Source: Zeimonas sp964538505 (GTDB lineage: Bacteria; Pseudomonadota; Gammaproteobacteria; Burkholderiales; Burkholderiaceae_E). From it: a DNA stretch of 64,000 bases. Shown here piece by piece: positions 63,111 to 64,000 of the stretch. Each line of letters starts with the position of its first letter. Positions within the stretch are counted from its first letter, which is position 1. Below the pieces are notes generated by a model that saw nothing but the letters and a program-made list of their open reading frames with translations, was not told the origin of the DNA and did not search any database. Where the stretch lies: contig CAZIDY010000001.1 in assembly GCA_964538505.1 (NCBI GenBank), forward strand, positions 1-64,000, given 5' to 3'. A program made the position numbers and the translations under genes.

Positions 63111-63653
63111 TCGCTGTGCGCAGCTTCACTGGCGCCGGTTGCGCATGCTCAAACCGACGGGTCGCCGTCGGCGCCGCTGCGTCTCGGCCTGCTCACCGAC
63201 ATGAGCGGCGTCTATTCGGATTTCTCCGGAAACGGCTCGCTTGTCGCCGTGCAGATGGCGATCGACGATTTCGGCGGCAAGGTGCTCGGCCGCAACATCG
63301 AGCTGCTTTCGGCAGACCATCAGAACAAGGCCGACATCGGCGCGAACATCGCTCGCGAGTGGTACGACCAGCAGAACGTGCGCGCGATCTTCGATACCAG
63401 CAACTCGGCGGTGACGCTTGCGGTGACCGCCATCACGCACGACAAGAACCGGATCGTGATGATCGGCGGTTCGAGCACGACGCGCATCACCGGCGATTCC
63501 TGCACGCCGAACAGCATCCAGTACGTCTACGACGCGAACGCCCTCTCGAACGTGACGGGCAAGGCATCGATCGCGCAGGGCGGCGATACCTGGTACTTCA
63601 TCACGGTCGATTTCGCGTTCGGCCACGGTCTTGTGGCTCACCACGGCCGATGA
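63111..63653 (+). pseudogene. Broken periplasmic binding-protein gene (both ends lost)
   Basis: The frame opens just after a TAA (63108) with SLCAASLAPVAHAQTDG, the last part of a signal peptide, and no start codon. It continues with LGLLTDMSGVYSDFSGNGSLVAVQMAIDDFGGKVLGRNIELL and VIMGG-type core to TWYFITVDFAFGHG, clearly a Liv-type binding protein. After about 63635 similarity ends abruptly and a stop follows at 63651. About half of a normal protein (roughly 400 residues) is missing. It is a remnant, probably cut by a rearrangement whose right junction is near 63635. Confidence 0.8.
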
Positions 63654-63695
63654 CGTCAACGATTGGTACAGGCAGCATTGCATGCCTGCAACCGG

Positions 63696-64000
63696 TCACT
63701 TCCTCCAGTAGTTGTTCGCCGCCGCGACCGTCTGGAAGTGCGTCGCGACGACGTGCGAGACGGCGATCAGGCTGTTCGGATCGTGCGCGTAGGCGGGGCG
63801 AAGCGCCTTGCGGACATCGGCGTCTTTTTGCGTGGTCGCCACTCCCTTCTGGGAAAGCTTCACCGCGAGTGCAAAGCCCTCTTCAGGCGTTGCGGTGATC
63901 AGTGTCGTCAACCCCGACGGCGCGGCAGGTGCCTTGTCCTGCGCCGTCGCGCTGAAGCTCGCGCCAAGCGCCAGTGCAGCGATCAGCAACGGCGCGGCGA
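63696..64000 (-). CDS. Small exported protein of unknown function (5' end outside window)
   Basis: The minus-strand frame is open to the window edge and encodes a signal peptide core (LLIAALALGASFSATAQ) followed by about 80 residues (DKAPAAPSGLTTLITATPEEGFALAVKLSQKGVATT... to NNYWRK). An in-frame TTG at 63989 exists, but the hydrophobic segment continues upstream (AAPLLIAAL), so the true start is probably beyond base 64000. I do not recognise the family. A KDADVRKALRPAYAHDP stretch suggests a helical repeat or regulator-like fold. Confidence 0.65.
   Translation of the reverse strand, partial: AAPLLIAALALGASFSATAQDKAPAAPSGLTTLITATPEEGFALAVKLSQKGVATTQKDADVRKALRPAYAHDPNSLIAVSHVVATHFQTVAAANNYWRK

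Overview
The window is GC-rich, densely packed DNA with the gene order of a betaproteobacterium, most like Burkholderiales. Diagnostic runs are recG-oxyR, rpsP-rimM-trmD-rplS, ffs-dnaX-ybaB-recR, carA-carB-greA-yhbY-rlmE-ftsH-folP-glmM, and etfBA beside an acyl-CoA dehydrogenase. About three quarters is conserved housekeeping sequence. The species cannot be named from the sequence alone.

Layout. Bases 1-3124: the end of recG, then oxyR and cysM. 3212-8312 (minus strand): moxR, DUF58, tgpA-type transglutaminase and mltB, an envelope cluster. 8481-13764: an ECHDC3-like crotonase, a higBA toxin-antitoxin pair, etfBA and an acyl-CoA dehydrogenase. 13766-15613: a frameshifted outer-membrane protein gene and a radical SAM gene behind a consensus LexA box. 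15658-24882: ribosome and RNA-modification genes, rsgA, phhB, an M48 protease, orn, a membrane glycosyltransferase and rpmE2. 24926-30989: rho, trxA, 4.5S RNA, dnaX, ybaB, recR and a CoA-transferase. 31009-38005: an acyl-CoA synthetase divergent from a complete Liv-type ABC importer. 38025-41328: an accessory island with a broken folE2, an IS91-type transposase remnant, and a von Willebrand A protein with a PEP-CTERM-like tail behind a sigma-54 promoter. 41572-54114: the carA-glmM block and three tRNA genes. 54194-60683: a catabolic cluster. 60966-64000: a diguanylate cyclase, a DUF1993 protein, a truncated binding-protein gene and the edge of a small exported protein.

The most interesting system is 54194-60683. 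A TetR regulator and a PaaK-like CoA ligase are transcribed leftward. Divergently transcribed are the large subunit of a coenzyme-B12 acyl-CoA mutase, its small cobalamin-binding subunit, a MeaB-like chaperone GTPase and a periplasmic binding protein. Two inverted copies of a GACCG-NN-CGGTC operator lie in the shared promoter region. The set looks like uptake, CoA activation and carbon-skeleton rearrangement of an unidentified carboxylic acid. The mutase does not carry the pocket residues of methylmalonyl-, isobutyryl- or 2-hydroxyisobutyryl-CoA mutase, so its substrate may be new.

Other points of note: a family of GGGGTCAG palindromes, one of which sits in frame inside a LysE-type transporter gene; a CRM-domain RNA-binding protein with a long histone-H1-like tail; a higBA operator placed between the -35 and -10 boxes; and several gene ruins (PagL-like outer-membrane protein, folE2, IS91 transposase, NapG-like ferredoxin, binding protein).
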